DNA of 53,745 bases from Anaerobacillus alkalilacustris (GTDB lineage: Bacteria > Bacillota > Bacilli > Bacillales > Anaerobacillaceae): NCBI RefSeq assembly GCF_001866005.1, contig NZ_MLQR01000029.1, positions 338,044 through 391,788 on the forward strand. The letters run 5' to 3'. This document shows positions 35,427 to 45,425 of this stretch, in pieces. The notes beneath the pieces are model-generated. The model had not been told where the DNA came from. It worked only from the letters and a program-made list of their open reading frames with translations, and ran no database searches. The translations under genes were made by a program, and so were the position numbers. Each line of letters begins with the position of its first letter. Within the stretch, counting starts at the first letter, position 1.

Positions 35427-36975
35427 AAATACAAACTTTACTACAAGATATATTTTGAAAGTAGGTGCAAAATTGAAAAAATTAACTACTGTTTTTGTCA
35501 TATCAGCCGCTATCGCATTTGCATTTATTTTGTGGGGTGTTATTAGCCCGAAAAATTTAGCTGAAAGCACAGCCGAGATCCAGGGTTTTATTACCGAACA
35601 ATTTGGCTGGTTCTACTTGTTAGCAGCCTCTGGTTTTTTGTTGTTTTGTATTTATTTAATTTTCAGCCGTTATGGCAAAATAAAATTAGGTAAAGACGAA
35701 GATGAACCAGAATATAACTATATAACATGGTTTGCTTTTTTATTCACTGCTGGCATGGGAATCGGTCTCGTTTTTTGGGGTGTTGCAGAGCCTATGTACC
35801 ATTTTTACACACCGCCAACTGGTGATCCACAAACACCATCAGCTGCCGGTGTAGCACTTCGTTATTCTTTTTTTCATTGGGGATTCCACCCTTGGGCTAT
35901 ATATACAATTGTCGGTTTGACATTAGCTTATTTCAAATTTCGCATCGGAGCTCCTGGTGTTATTAGCGCAACACTCGAGCCATTGTTCGGCGAGAAAGTA
36001 CATGGACCACTAGGCAAAACCACTGATGTAATTGCGGTTTTTGCCACAATTTTCGGCGTAGCCACTTCATTAGGGTTCGGTACTGTACAAATTGCTGGTG
36101 GGATTTCTCATTTAACAACAATCGAAAATACATTTGGGACGCAAATAATTATCATTATTGTAATAACATTTTTATATATGCTATCATCGCAAACTGGATT
36201 AGACCGCGGAATAAAAATTTTAAGCAAAACAAATGTTTATTTAGCTATTGCCTTAATGCTATTTATGCTTTTTTCGGGACCAACTAATTTCATTATGGAC
36301 GCTTTCACACAGACCGTCGGTACATATATTCAAAACTTAGTAGGAATGAGCTTTCGCCTTGATCCATTTAATACAGAAACAAATTGGGTCCAATCTTGGA
36401 CAGTTTTCTATTGGGCTTGGTGGATTGCTTGGGCCCCTTTTGTGGGATCTTTTATTGCTCGAGTATCAAAAGGACGCACGATTAGAGAATTTGTCATCGG
36501 TGTACTAGCTGTACCGACTTTATTCGGAGCTCTTTGGTTTACCATTTTCGGCGGAACGGCTATCTCTCTAGATTTATTCCACAACATGGGAATTATGGAT
36601 ATTATGAATGAACAAGGAATGGAAATAGCACTTTTTGCAGTCTTACAAACCTTTAATTTCGGTACGATTATGTCTGTGATTGCAATTCTTTTAATTGGAT
36701 CATTTTTCATCACGTCTGCAGACTCTGCAACTTATGTACTTGCAATGCAAACAACAAACGGTAGTCTAAATCCACCAAATTCTGTTAAATTTGTTTGGGG
36801 GATTATTCAATCAGCTGCCGCGGCCGTATTATTATGGTCTGGTGGATTAGCCGCTTTACAGACAGCCTCAATTATCGCAGCATTCCCATTTGCGATAATC
36901 ATGATCGTGATGATTTTCTCATTAGTTAAAGCCTTAAATAAAGAAAAGAAAATAAAAAGGGTGAAAGTTTCTTAA
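35419..36975 (+). CDS. BCCT family betaine/choline/carnitine transporter
   Basis: A 518-residue transporter with 12 predicted membrane segments. The diagnostic motifs are GMGIGLVFWGVAEPMYHF (glycine-rich TM3 with the Trp/Tyr-lined substrate site), and WAWWIAWAPFVGSFIARVSK with GRTIREFV (TM8 and following loop). The C-terminal tail is short and lysine-rich. BCCT proteins such as OpuD take up glycine betaine with Na+, and serve osmotic adaptation, but choline or carnitine cannot be excluded. The start overlaps the preceding permease gene; weak AAGAAAG is the only ribosome site, in keeping with coupling. A hairpin terminator follows. Confidence 0.92.
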   Translation: MTENTNFTTRYILKVGAKLKKLTTVFVISAAIAFAFILWGVISPKNLAESTAEIQGFITEQFGWFYLLAASGFLLFCIYLIFSRYGKIKLGKDEDEPEYNYITWFAFLFTAGMGIGLVFWGVAEPMYHFYTPPTGDPQTPSAAGVALRYSFFHWGFHPWAIYTIVGLTLAYFKFRIGAPGVISATLEPLFGEKVHGPLGKTTDVIAVFATIFGVATSLGFGTVQIAGGISHLTTIENTFGTQIIIIIVITFLYMLSSQTGLDRGIKILSKTNVYLAIALMLFMLFSGPTNFIMDAFTQTVGTYIQNLVGMSFRLDPFNTETNWVQSWTVFYWAWWIAWAPFVGSFIARVSKGRTIREFVIGVLAVPTLFGALWFTIFGGTAISLDLFHNMGIMDIMNEQGMEIALFAVLQTFNFGTIMSVIAILLIGSFFITSADSATYVLAMQTTNGSLNPPNSVKFVWGIIQSAAAAVLLWSGGLAALQTASIIAAFPFAIIMIVMIFSLVKALNKEKKIKRVKVS

Positions 36976-37054
36976 AGGTAAATGATAAGAAGGTCCTAAC
37001 AGTCATTATCTTTCCGAACTAAAAAGATGAAAATAAATTTTCTAACATGTCAGA

Positions 37055-37086
37055 AACGTAAAGATATCTTTATCTTTGCGTTTTTT
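37055..37086 (+). terminator. Terminator of the BCCT operon
   Basis: AACGTAAAGATA-TCTT-TATCTTTGCGTTTTTT: 12-base stem with one mismatch and a T tract. Confidence 0.85.
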
Positions 37087-37259
37087 CATTTATAGCTTTA
37101 ATCATCTTAAACAAATTATTTTTATTGACTATGTGAGTTTAGATGCAGCTTTATATCATTTATGTAACAGTTTTATTACGAATGATAAATCATAGCTTTT
37201 ACATGGTAAACTTATTTTAGTTACAAACGAAACATAAAAAGGAAGTGAATGCTATCGTT

Positions 37260-37643
37260 ATGAAAAAAAGGTTAACTATATCTTTCATACCTATCTTCCT
37301 ACTATTATTAACTAACTGTTCTAGTAATAAAGAAGTGTCCATTGACTATCCATTTTTGCAAAAAAAAGATGAAAATATAACAATACTTTTTTCAGATGAA
37401 CTTTTTATCAATGAAGAAGGAAAATATTATGATGCTCTATTAGATATTAACAGGCGTTATCCTGATAAATTACGATCATTTAATATTATCGATTCTTCTG
37501 AAAGAGTCTTAGTTACCCATTACGAAATAACTGAATTTCCAACCTTAATAATCTTACATAACGATGATATAAAGATTCGAGTTGCGGGCGCTTTAAAAAA
37601 ACATGAAATATTACAAGCGCTCGAAAAAGAGTTATTAAATTAA
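37260..37643 (+). CDS. slp: Slp-like small lipoprotein with thioredoxin-like fold
   Basis: A 127-residue lipoprotein. Signal peptide MKKRLTISFIPIFLLLLTNC with lipobox LLTNC. The mature part reads DENITILFSDE, FNIIDSSERVLVTHYEITEF, PTLIILHNDDIKIRVAGAL: a thioredoxin-like fold with the cis-Pro (E-F-P-T) but no CxxC. Position between pdhD and the speA region matches the small peptidoglycan-associated lipoprotein Slp of B. subtilis. A GTG five codons upstream gives a longer frame; the ATG at 37260 has the better signal peptide and ribosome spacing. It converges on pdhD. Confidence 0.78.
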   Translation: MKKRLTISFIPIFLLLLTNCSSNKEVSIDYPFLQKKDENITILFSDELFINEEGKYYDALLDINRRYPDKLRSFNIIDSSERVLVTHYEITEFPTLIILHNDDIKIRVAGALKKHEILQALEKELLN

Positions 37644-37692
37644 AAAAACAAGAGAGTTACCATAATTAAAATGGTACTCTCTTGTTTTTTTA
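37642..37692. terminator. Bidirectional terminator between slp and pdhD
   Basis: AAAAAACAAGAGAGTTACCAT and ATGGTACTCTCTTGTTTTTT form a long stem between convergent genes, with T tracts both ways. Confidence 0.92.
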
Positions 37693-37694
37693 AT

Positions 37695-39104
37695 TTATTT
37701 AACAATATGAATTGGCATACCAATTGCAACTTCAGCTGTTTCCATTGTAATTTCCCCTAGAGAAGGATGAGCATGGATAGTCATTGCAATATCTTCAGCA
37801 GTCATTCCTGCTTCAATAGCTACACAAGCTTCTGAAATCATATCTGAAGCATTTGTACCAGCAATTTGGACACCAAGTACTAAGCCGTCATCTTTACGCG
37901 TAACCATTTTCATAAACCCATCAGTTTCATTCAGTGATAGCGCACGGCCATTGGCAGCAAATGGAAATTTAGATACAACAACATCATATCCAGCATCTTT
38001 TGCTTCAGCTTCTGTTAAACCAACAGACGCTAATTCTGGACCAGAGAACACTACTGCCGGGATTGCTAAGTAATCTACTTCTGCCGGATGCCCTGAAATA
38101 ACTTCAGCAGCTACTTTACCTTCATAAGAAGCTTTATGCGCAAGTGCCGGCCCATCAATAATATCTCCAATAGCGTAAATTCCGCTAATGTTTGTTTTAC
38201 ATTGCTTATCAACTTTTACTAATCCACGATCTGTCATCTCTATCCCAACTTGTTCAAGACCAAGCTCTTCTGTATTGGGACGACGACCAACCGTTACTAA
38301 CACATAATCAGCATCGAATGTTTGTACTTCACCTTTAATTTCTGCAGTTACTTTCACACCATTAGCCGTTTCTTCCACCTCTTTTGCTAAAGCTTCAGTG
38401 AAAATATTAGCTCCGTTCTTTTTCAAACGGTTAGATACTAATTGACTCATTTGTATTTCAAAACCTGGTAAAATTTGTTTACCACCTTCTAAAACTGTGA
38501 TCTCAGTTCCTAGGTTGGCATAAGCAGCACCCAATTCAATCCCTATATAACCGCCACCAATAACAACCATCTTTTTAGGTACTTCCTCTAAAGCTAAAGC
38601 TCCAGTAGAAGAAATCACACGCTTACTCCATTTGAACGCTGGAAGTTCGATTGGGCGAGAACCAGTAGCGATAATACAATTATTGAACTTATACGTTTGG
38701 GATGATTTTTCATCCATAATACGTACTGTAGTCTCATCAACAAAGTAAGCCTCACCTTTAACGATATTAACTTTATTTCCTTTTAATAGCGCTTCTACTC
38801 CACCTGTAAGCTTATTAACAACCGAAGATTTCCATTTTTGAACCTTAGAAAAATCTAATTTAACATCCCCAACAGAAATTCCAATATCTTCAGAATGTAG
38901 TGCATCGTGATATTTATGACCTGCAGCAATTAATGCTTTAGACGGGATACAACCTACATTTAAACAAACCCCACCTAAATTACCTTTTTCAACAATCGTT
39001 ACCTTTTGCCCAAGCTGCGCTGCTCGAATAGCAGCAACATAGCCACCAGGTCCAGCTCCAATGACAAGAGTATCTACTTCTACCGCAAAATCTCCTACTA
39101 CCAT
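37695..39104 (-). CDS. pdhD: Dihydrolipoyl dehydrogenase (E3 of pyruvate dehydrogenase)
   Basis: A 469-residue FAD disulfide oxidoreductase. FAD site [19 protein letters not shown] (about 15-33), redox disulfide [15 protein letters not shown] (Cys about 47 and 52), NAD site [13 protein letters not shown], and the C-terminal interface [19 protein letters not shown] with the catalytic His-Glu pair. It regenerates lipoyl groups on PdhC, making NADH. ATG after GGAGGCG; three bases separate it from pdhC. Last gene of pdhABCD, with a terminator at its 3' end. Confidence 0.98.
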   Translation of the reverse strand: MVVGDFAVEVDTLVIGAGPGGYVAAIRAAQLGQKVTIVEKGNLGGVCLNVGCIPSKALIAAGHKYHDALHSEDIGISVGDVKLDFSKVQKWKSSVVNKLTGGVEALLKGNKVNIVKGEAYFVDETTVRIMDEKSSQTYKFNNCIIATGSRPIELPAFKWSKRVISSTGALALEEVPKKMVVIGGGYIGIELGAAYANLGTEITVLEGGKQILPGFEIQMSQLVSNRLKKNGANIFTEALAKEVEETANGVKVTAEIKGEVQTFDADYVLVTVGRRPNTEELGLEQVGIEMTDRGLVKVDKQCKTNISGIYAIGDIIDGPALAHKASYEGKVAAEVISGHPAEVDYLAIPAVVFSGPELASVGLTEAEAKDAGYDVVVSKFPFAANGRALSLNETDGFMKMVTRKDDGLVLGVQIAGTNASDMISEACVAIEAGMTAEDIAMTIHAHPSLGEITMETAEVAIGMPIHIVK

Positions 39105-39107
39105 CTA

Positions 39108-40409
39108 TTACGCCTCCATTACTAATAATTGTGGATCATTCAGTAAGCGTTTAATATGATTTAACGCATTTTGTGCTGTTGCACCATCGATTAAACGGTG
39201 ATCAAAACTTAATGATAACGCAAGAACTGGAGCAACAACAATTTCTCCATTTTTGACAACAGGCTTTTCAGCAATACGACCAATACCTAAAATCGCTACT
39301 TCTGGATGATTAATAACAGGTGTAAACCATTGTCCACCGGCAGAACCAATATTGGTAATTGTACAAGATCCGCCTTTCATAGCATCCGGAGCCAACTTAC
39401 CTTCACGTGCTTTTATAGCTAATTCATTAATTTCTGATGAAATTTTAAAAATTGACTTACGATCTGCATCTTTCACTACCGGGACTAATAACCCTTTATC
39501 AGTATCTGCTGCAATTCCAATATTGTAATAGTGCTTATAAACAACTTCTTCATTAACATCATCAATAGAAGCGTTTAATGCTGGATACTCACGCAACGCA
39601 GATGTTAAGGCTTTTACAACATAAGGTAAGTACGTAAGCTTAATCCCTTTATCTGCAGCGACAGCTTTAAACTTGCTACGATGTGCTACTAAATCCGTTA
39701 CATCTACCTCATCCATTAATGTTACATGTGGCGCAGTATGCTTTGAGTTAACCATTGCATTAGATATTGCTTTACGTATCCCACTCATTTTCTCTCTAGT
39801 TTCTAATTCACCATGTACAGGAACATAAGGTTTTACTTCCTTCTTCACTTCTGCATTTCGTGCTTGTGCCTCTACATTTGTTTCAGTTTCTGTTGGCGCT
39901 TGTGCCGCTGTCGGAGCTCCATTTCCAAAATTATCAATATCCGCTTTTAAAATACGTCCATTATTACCCGAGCCCTGAACTTTACGAATATCAATACCTT
40001 TTTCACGAGCATATTTGCGTACAGAAGGCATAGAAATAATGCGTCTCGTTTCATCTACTTCAACTTCTACAGCTGGTTGTGAAGATTCAGTACTTGTTGC
40101 CTCTTGTACCGGCTCAGATACTTCCGCTTCTTCCTCATCATGATGTCCATGAGCTGATGCTGGAATTTCCCCGTCATAATCAATTGTTACAAGTACATCT
40201 CCTACTACAGCCACTGTACCTTCCGTTACTTTTAATTCTAATATCTTTCCTTCAACAGGAGAAGGAATTTCCACTACCGCTTTATCATTTTGAACCTCAA
40301 GTAAAATATCATCTTCTTTAACCTCGTCACCAGGCTTTACAAACCATTTAACGATTTCACCTTCATGAATACCTTCACCGATATCAGGAAGTTTAAATTC
40401 GAACGCCAC
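39108..40409 (-). CDS. pdhC: Dihydrolipoamide acetyltransferase (E2 of pyruvate dehydrogenase)
   Basis: A 433-residue E2. One lipoyl domain (residues 1-80; lipoyl lysine about K43 in [13 protein letters not shown]), a Glu/Ala-rich linker, the peripheral subunit-binding domain (about 135-170; [20 protein letters not shown]), an Ala/Pro/Thr linker and the catalytic acetyltransferase domain from about 200 ending in the active-site [17 protein letters not shown] (H and D). One lipoyl domain is usual for Bacillus. GTG start at 40409 after AAAGGGAGG; the extension upstream to 40439 is not supported. A large hairpin lies in the leader between pdhB and this gene. Confidence 0.97.
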   Translation of the reverse strand: MAFEFKLPDIGEGIHEGEIVKWFVKPGDEVKEDDILLEVQNDKAVVEIPSPVEGKILELKVTEGTVAVVGDVLVTIDYDGEIPASAHGHHDEEEAEVSEPVQEATSTESSQPAVEVEVDETRRIISMPSVRKYAREKGIDIRKVQGSGNNGRILKADIDNFGNGAPTAAQAPTETETNVEAQARNAEVKKEVKPYVPVHGELETREKMSGIRKAISNAMVNSKHTAPHVTLMDEVDVTDLVAHRSKFKAVAADKGIKLTYLPYVVKALTSALREYPALNASIDDVNEEVVYKHYYNIGIAADTDKGLLVPVVKDADRKSIFKISSEINELAIKAREGKLAPDAMKGGSCTITNIGSAGGQWFTPVINHPEVAILGIGRIAEKPVVKNGEIVVAPVLALSLSFDHRLIDGATAQNALNHIKRLLNDPQLLVMEA

Positions 40410-40477
40410 AAAAAACGCCTCCCTTTTCCAATTCCACACGTAGTTTTTGATTATTTATAATCTGCTATCTCGCAACC

Positions 40478-40529
40478 ATTAAGATATATATCTAGTTAAG
40501 TAAAAAACTCAACTAGATATATCTTAATG
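40478..40529. other. Large hairpin between pdhB and pdhC
   Basis: CATTAAGATATATATCTAGTT and AACTAGATATATCTTAATG pair over about 19 bases with a two-base bulge and a 13-base loop. No T tract follows on the minus strand, so it is not a normal terminator. Confidence 0.75.
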
Positions 40530-40556
40530 AACAAATCAATAAATGAATTCACTAAA

Positions 40557-41534
40557 TTAGAAGTTAATAACTTTTTTCGCTGTATCTACAATCTCTTTAT
40601 ATCCTGGTAACCAAACATCTTCAGCTGAAGCAAACGGGAATACAGTGTCTGGTGCAGTCACTCGTAATACCGGTGCTTCTAAACTTAATATTGCTCTGTC
40701 ATTAATTTCAGCTACTACATTCGCTGCAATACCAGCTTGCTTTTGTGCTTCTTGCACGACAATAGCGCGATTTGTCTTCTCAACCGAAGTGATGATTGTT
40801 TCAATATCTAATGGACTAATTGTACGAAGGTCAATAACCTCTGCTTCAATTCCTTCTTTGGTAAGTTCTTCAGCGGCCTTTAATGATGAATGAACCATCG
40901 CTCCATAAGTAATAATAGAGATATCTTTTCCTTCTCGCTTCACATCCGCTTTACCTAAATCAATTGTATATTCCCCTTCAGGGACTTCCCCACGAAATGA
41001 ACGGTAAAGTTTCATATGCTCTAAAAATACAACTGGGTCATTATCGCGAATAGCTGAAATTAATAATCCTTTAGCATCATACGGTGTTGATGGAATAACA
41101 ACTTTTACACCAGGTGTTTGTGCCATTAACCCCTCTAAGCTATCAGCATGTAATTCAGGGGTCTTAACTCCACCACCAAAAGGTGAACGGATCGTCACTG
41201 GAGAATGATAAACTCCACCAGAACGGTAGCGCATTCTTGCCATTTGTGCCGCTATCGAATCAAAAACTTCAAATACAAAGCCAAAGAATTGAATTTCCAT
41301 AATCGGGCGAAACCCTGTTAAACCGAGACCAATAGCCAATCCGCCAATTCCAGATTCAGCTAATGGCGTATCAAAAACTCGATCTTCTCCAAACTCAGCT
41401 TGAAGGCCCTCAGTCGCACGGAAAACTCCACCGTTTTTCCCTACGTCTTCACCGAATAAGAGAACGTTTTCGTCACGTTTTAACTCTACACGCATGGCAT
41501 CTGTTATCGCTTGAATCATTGTCATTTGTGCCAT
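40557..41534 (-). CDS. pdhB: Pyruvate dehydrogenase E1 beta subunit
   Basis: A 325-residue E1-beta of the transketolase-like C-terminal family: [40 protein letters not shown], and [20 protein letters not shown], then the C-terminal [20 protein letters not shown] and [20 protein letters not shown]. With PdhA it forms the thiamine diphosphate-dependent decarboxylase of the complex. The start ATG follows AGGAGACG. Only two bases separate it from pdhA. Confidence 0.98.
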   Translation of the reverse strand: MAQMTMIQAITDAMRVELKRDENVLLFGEDVGKNGGVFRATEGLQAEFGEDRVFDTPLAESGIGGLAIGLGLTGFRPIMEIQFFGFVFEVFDSIAAQMARMRYRSGGVYHSPVTIRSPFGGGVKTPELHADSLEGLMAQTPGVKVVIPSTPYDAKGLLISAIRDNDPVVFLEHMKLYRSFRGEVPEGEYTIDLGKADVKREGKDISIITYGAMVHSSLKAAEELTKEGIEAEVIDLRTISPLDIETIITSVEKTNRAIVVQEAQKQAGIAANVVAEINDRAILSLEAPVLRVTAPDTVFPFASAEDVWLPGYKEIVDTAKKVINF

Positions 41535-41536
41535 AA

Positions 41537-42664
<1,128 letters not shown>

Positions 42665-42839
42665 TCATCGCTTTTAAACTCTAGTTTATGGTGCCCATTT
42701 ATTTATTCATTACAACTGTAATTAAATCAATATGATTTAGTTAAAACGATTGATTTTAATAAAATAGTTGTTTAAAACCAAAATTATCTGTATTAGTTTT
42801 TTATAAATAATTATGAAACAACTCTCTTATTTGATACTA

Positions 42840-42869
42840 ATTCTACAATATGTGAACATTTTTTGTCAA
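42840..42869 (-). promoter_or_regulatory. Sigma-A promoter of the pdh operon
   Basis: On the minus strand, TTGACA (42869-42864), an 18-base spacer and TAGAAT (42845-42840). The -35 box is perfect. A leader of about 210 bases runs to pdhA. Confidence 0.75.
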
Positions 42870-42934
42870 CGGTTTAAGGCTTATAAATCAATACTTTTTT
42901 GAAGATATTCTGGGACGTAGGTAAAAAACGAACA

Positions 42935-43036
42935 AAAACTGTTATATTAACAACGACACCCCTGTTACAACACCGCACAAAAAACCTTAATTTAACAACA
43001 TTACAACAGTGTTAATACACACAAAACTGTTATATT
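42935..43036. promoter_or_regulatory. Repeated-motif array upstream of the pdh promoter
   Basis: AAAACTGTTATATT occurs twice (42935-42948 and 43023-43036). Between them are TGTTACAACA (42963-42972), CATTACAACA (42999-43008) and the palindrome arms TTAACA...TGTTAA (42992-43015). A likely cluster of binding sites; regulator unknown. Confidence 0.5.
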
Positions 43037-43049
43037 TTCCAACAAAAAA

Positions 43050-43128
43050 AGAAACCCATTCAGGTAAAGAATTTGGTATTTTACATCACACCTAATTCAT
43101 TACTTTTTTGGATTTCTTTTCTAATTAT
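43050..43128 (-). terminator. Probable terminator of ykyA
   Basis: On the minus strand AGAAATCC and GGGTTTCT pair across a long loop (about 45 bases), followed by TTTTTTT. The loop is unusually long, so the call is moderate. Confidence 0.5.
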
Positions 43129-43782
43129 TCAATTATAAGTAACTTCTAAATTGACTAATTCATAAAATTTCTTTTTTAATTCATTATATTCATTTGTATA
43201 TTGATTAAAGAGATCTTTATATTCATTAACTTTCTGATAAGATCCATTCACTTTCTCATGTTGTACCTCAAGCTCGTCAATTGTTAAGTCTTCCTTTATA
43301 ATGAGTTCATAAAGTTCTAAATCATAAGCAATGGCACGGTTATATTCTCCATACAGTTTCATGTATGTATTATATCTACTATCCATGACATTAACTAAAC
43401 CATTTGCCGAGTTAACCTGTTCTTCATCCTCAATAGTTTCAATTATTGGCTTTATCAAAGAAAATTCTTCATATGCTTCTTCAATGCTCGCTTTTTCAAT
43501 ATCAACCATTTCCTTTCTTGAATCAGCGAACTCTTTAGCTTTCTTTGCCAATGGTTCAATTTCCTCTATATTAGCAAGATTTAAAATTTCGTTGTAAAGT
43601 TCATATTCTTCGTTTTCAACCTTAGATAATGGTACTTGTTGCTCTTCAAATACCAACTCTAAACTAACCGCTCTTTCTAAATGATCGTAAATTTCTTCAC
43701 CTGGATTTGACTTGGCGCACCCTGAAACAAACAATAACAATAGACCGAATATAAATACATTCTTCAATTTTTTCTTAACCAA
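43129..43782 (-). CDS. ykyA: YkyA family putative cell-wall binding lipoprotein
   Basis: A 217-residue lipoprotein: TTG start after GGGGGAAAT, signal peptide with lipobox FVSGC (Cys22). The rest is a long helical, Glu/Lys-rich coiled-coil region (LERAVSLELVFEEQQVPLSK, EYELYNEILNLANIEEIEPL). This is the YkyA pattern of Bacillus, with unknown function on the outer membrane face or wall. Its position between pdhA and def is conserved. Confidence 0.88.
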   Translation of the reverse strand: MVKKKLKNVFIFGLLLLFVSGCAKSNPGEEIYDHLERAVSLELVFEEQQVPLSKVENEEYELYNEILNLANIEEIEPLAKKAKEFADSRKEMVDIEKASIEEAYEEFSLIKPIIETIEDEEQVNSANGLVNVMDSRYNTYMKLYGEYNRAIAYDLELYELIIKEDLTIDELEVQHEKVNGSYQKVNEYKDLFNQYTNEYNELKKKFYELVNLEVTYN

Positions 43783-44038
43783 AATATTTCCCCCTTTTAC
43801 TAAACTTCCATATAGGAGTTTATAAAAATACTATAACAAAAATTGACTTTTTACAAAACGAAAAAGAGACACTAAGATATATAATTATTATATTTACCAA
43901 CTACTTATTTAGTACAGGTAATATTAGTACTAGCACGTAAATTGAACTATATCTTTCTTTTTTTGGACCATTAGTATACTATAGCAGTATATGTAATTCA
44001 TTAGAAACACTACACATCGGTAAGGGAGATGAAAATAC

Positions 44039-44590
44039 GTGATAACAATGAAAGACGTTATAAAGGAAGGACACCCAACATTACGTAGTGTCGCTAAAGA
44101 AGTTGAAATACCAGCTTCAAAAGAAGATAAAGAAACACTAAGGAAAATGATGGAATTCTTACATAATAGTCAGAACCCTGAAACAGCAGAAAAATATGGA
44201 TTAAGACCAGGTATTGGTCTTGCAGCACCACAAATTAATGTTAACAAACGAATGATTGCTGTTCTTGTAAACGACGAAAACGGCAACTTACACGAATATG
44301 CTTTATACAATCCAAAGATTGTAAGTCATTCCGTTGAATTGACGCAATTAGAAAATGGTGAAGGGTGCCTATCTGTTGATCGAGACGTCCCTGGACTTGT
44401 TCCAAGGTATGCAAGAATTACTGTCCAAGCTACAACCATAGATGAGGAACGAATATCAATTAGATTAAAAGGACTAACCGCAATTGTTTTCCAACACGAA
44501 ATTGATCATTTAAACGGAATTATGTTCTACGACCGCATTGTAGAACATAATGATCCATTTAAAAAATCTATCCCTTCTGCTTTTAAATAG
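44039..44590 (+). CDS. def: Peptide deformylase
   Basis: A 183-residue type 2 (Gram-positive) peptide deformylase removing N-formyl groups from nascent proteins. All three motifs are present: GIGLAAPQI (about 58-66), EGCLSV with metal Cys110, and QHEIDHLNG with His153, Glu154 and His157. The N-terminal region is longer than in type 1 enzymes, as expected. The GTG start agrees with the MITM beginning of B. subtilis DefB. It has its own terminator and is followed by a family C repeat. Confidence 0.97.
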   Translation: MITMKDVIKEGHPTLRSVAKEVEIPASKEDKETLRKMMEFLHNSQNPETAEKYGLRPGIGLAAPQINVNKRMIAVLVNDENGNLHEYALYNPKIVSHSVELTQLENGEGCLSVDRDVPGLVPRYARITVQATTIDEERISIRLKGLTAIVFQHEIDHLNGIMFYDRIVEHNDPFKKSIPSAFK

Positions 44591-44745
44591 TAAAGCTAAA
44601 CTTCAATCAGCAGGAGGCTTCATCCCCCACTGATTGTTAGCACAACTTATCGGACCTTTTGGGACAGTTAATCCCCCACCTTACCTTCTCGAATTTCTTA
44701 AGTTTTGAGGTGGCGCCTTACTGTCCCTTAAGAGTGGGATAAAAG
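44591..44745 (+). repeat. Family C repeat, copy 4 (full length)
   Basis: First half: AAAGCTAAACTTCAATCAGC, AGGAGGCTTCATCCCCCACT, GATT forms a stem (AATCAG/CTGATT). Second half: GGGACAGT pairs with ACTGTCCC, CCACCT with AGGTGG, and ATCCC with GGGAT in TAAGAGTGGGATAAA. Begins directly at the def stop region. Confidence 0.82.
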
Positions 44746-44770
44746 CACAAGCATACATTTTAAAAAAATG

Positions 44771-44801
44771 ACGTGTAGACTACTTGAGTCTACACGTTTT
44801 C
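44771..44801 (+). terminator. Terminator of def
   Basis: ACGTGTAGACT-ACTTG-AGTCTACACGTTTT: an 11-base perfect stem with T residues, about 180 bases after the def stop. Confidence 0.85.
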
Positions 44802-44852
44802 ACTTTTTATTAGCCGTCACTATAGAAATTTTTCCATTAATGAGATTGCTTA

Positions 44853-44868
44853 TTTAGTACATACTAAA
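44853..44868. promoter_or_regulatory. Perfect 7-2-7 palindrome upstream of the 25-residue ORF
   Basis: TTTAGTA-CA-TACTAAA. It lies 42 bases before the small ATG. It could be an operator or overlap a promoter. Confidence 0.5.
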
Positions 44869-44909
44869 GATAGAAAAAATTTAAGATGAGTAAAGGGTAG
44901 GTGAAAAAA

Positions 44910-44987
44910 ATGCTTAAAAAATGGCGTGAAAAATTACTCAAACGTTGTCGTGACCTTCTACCTAAGAAGCGCCTATTAGAAAGCTAA
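44910..44987 (+). CDS. Possible 25-residue basic small protein
   Basis: ATG after GGTAGGTGA opens a 25-codon frame, product beginning MLKKWREKLLKRCRDLLPKK and ending RLLES. It is very basic and could form an amphipathic helix. It has its own ribosome site, a palindrome upstream and a hairpin terminator downstream (45087-45114), so it looks like a discrete transcription unit. I do not recognise it. It could also be a leader peptide or chance frame. Confidence 0.5.
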   Translation: MLKKWREKLLKRCRDLLPKKRLLES

Positions 44988-45086
44988 ATTCCCTTTCATA
45001 TTATTGGTTAATTCCCCAACTATTTGTGATCTTTAAATAAATCATGTATGATGCTAATTATGATGCTTTTTTTCAATCTCTAGAAA

Positions 45087-45114
45087 CATGCTTGTTTTAA
45101 AAGCATGTTTTCGT
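45087..45114 (+). terminator. Terminator after the 25-residue ORF
   Basis: AAACATGCTT-GTTTT-AAAAGCATGTTTT, a 10-base stem followed by T residues. Confidence 0.7.
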
Positions 45115-45212
45115 TTCATATTTAATTATAAAAAAGAAAAACATGAAAAAATAACCAGTATCATTTATAATAAATGAAAGATAAATTAACGATTTACTAA
45201 GGAGAGGTTTAT

Positions 45213-45422
45213 ATGATTTACAAAGTATTATTTCAAGAAAATATTACCGAAGTACCAGTTCGAGAAAAAACACAATCCATTTATGTAGAAGCAAGTTCCG
45301 AAATGGAAGTTAGGCAAAAGTTAGCTTCAAAAGTATACAATATCGAATTCGTATTACCAGTAACAGGTGAATACCTTGAATATGAAAAACAAAATGAGAA
45401 TTTCAAAGTGGAGAATATATAA
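45213..45422 (+). CDS. rpoY: RNA polymerase epsilon subunit
   Basis: A 69-residue protein: [20 protein letters not shown], then [19 protein letters not shown] and [20 protein letters not shown]. This is the RpoY (YkzG, epsilon) family, a small RNA polymerase-associated subunit of Firmicutes, said to resemble phage Gp2. ATG after AAGGAGAGG. Three bases separate it from rnjA, the conserved arrangement. Confidence 0.95.
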   Translation: MIYKVLFQENITEVPVREKTQSIYVEASSEMEVRQKLASKVYNIEFVLPVTGEYLEYEKQNENFKVENI

Positions 45423-45425
45423 AAT

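Noticed and set aside
36408..36713. Antisense frame in the BCCT gene
   Set aside because: A by-product of the coding composition of the transporter, with no start signal or domain features.
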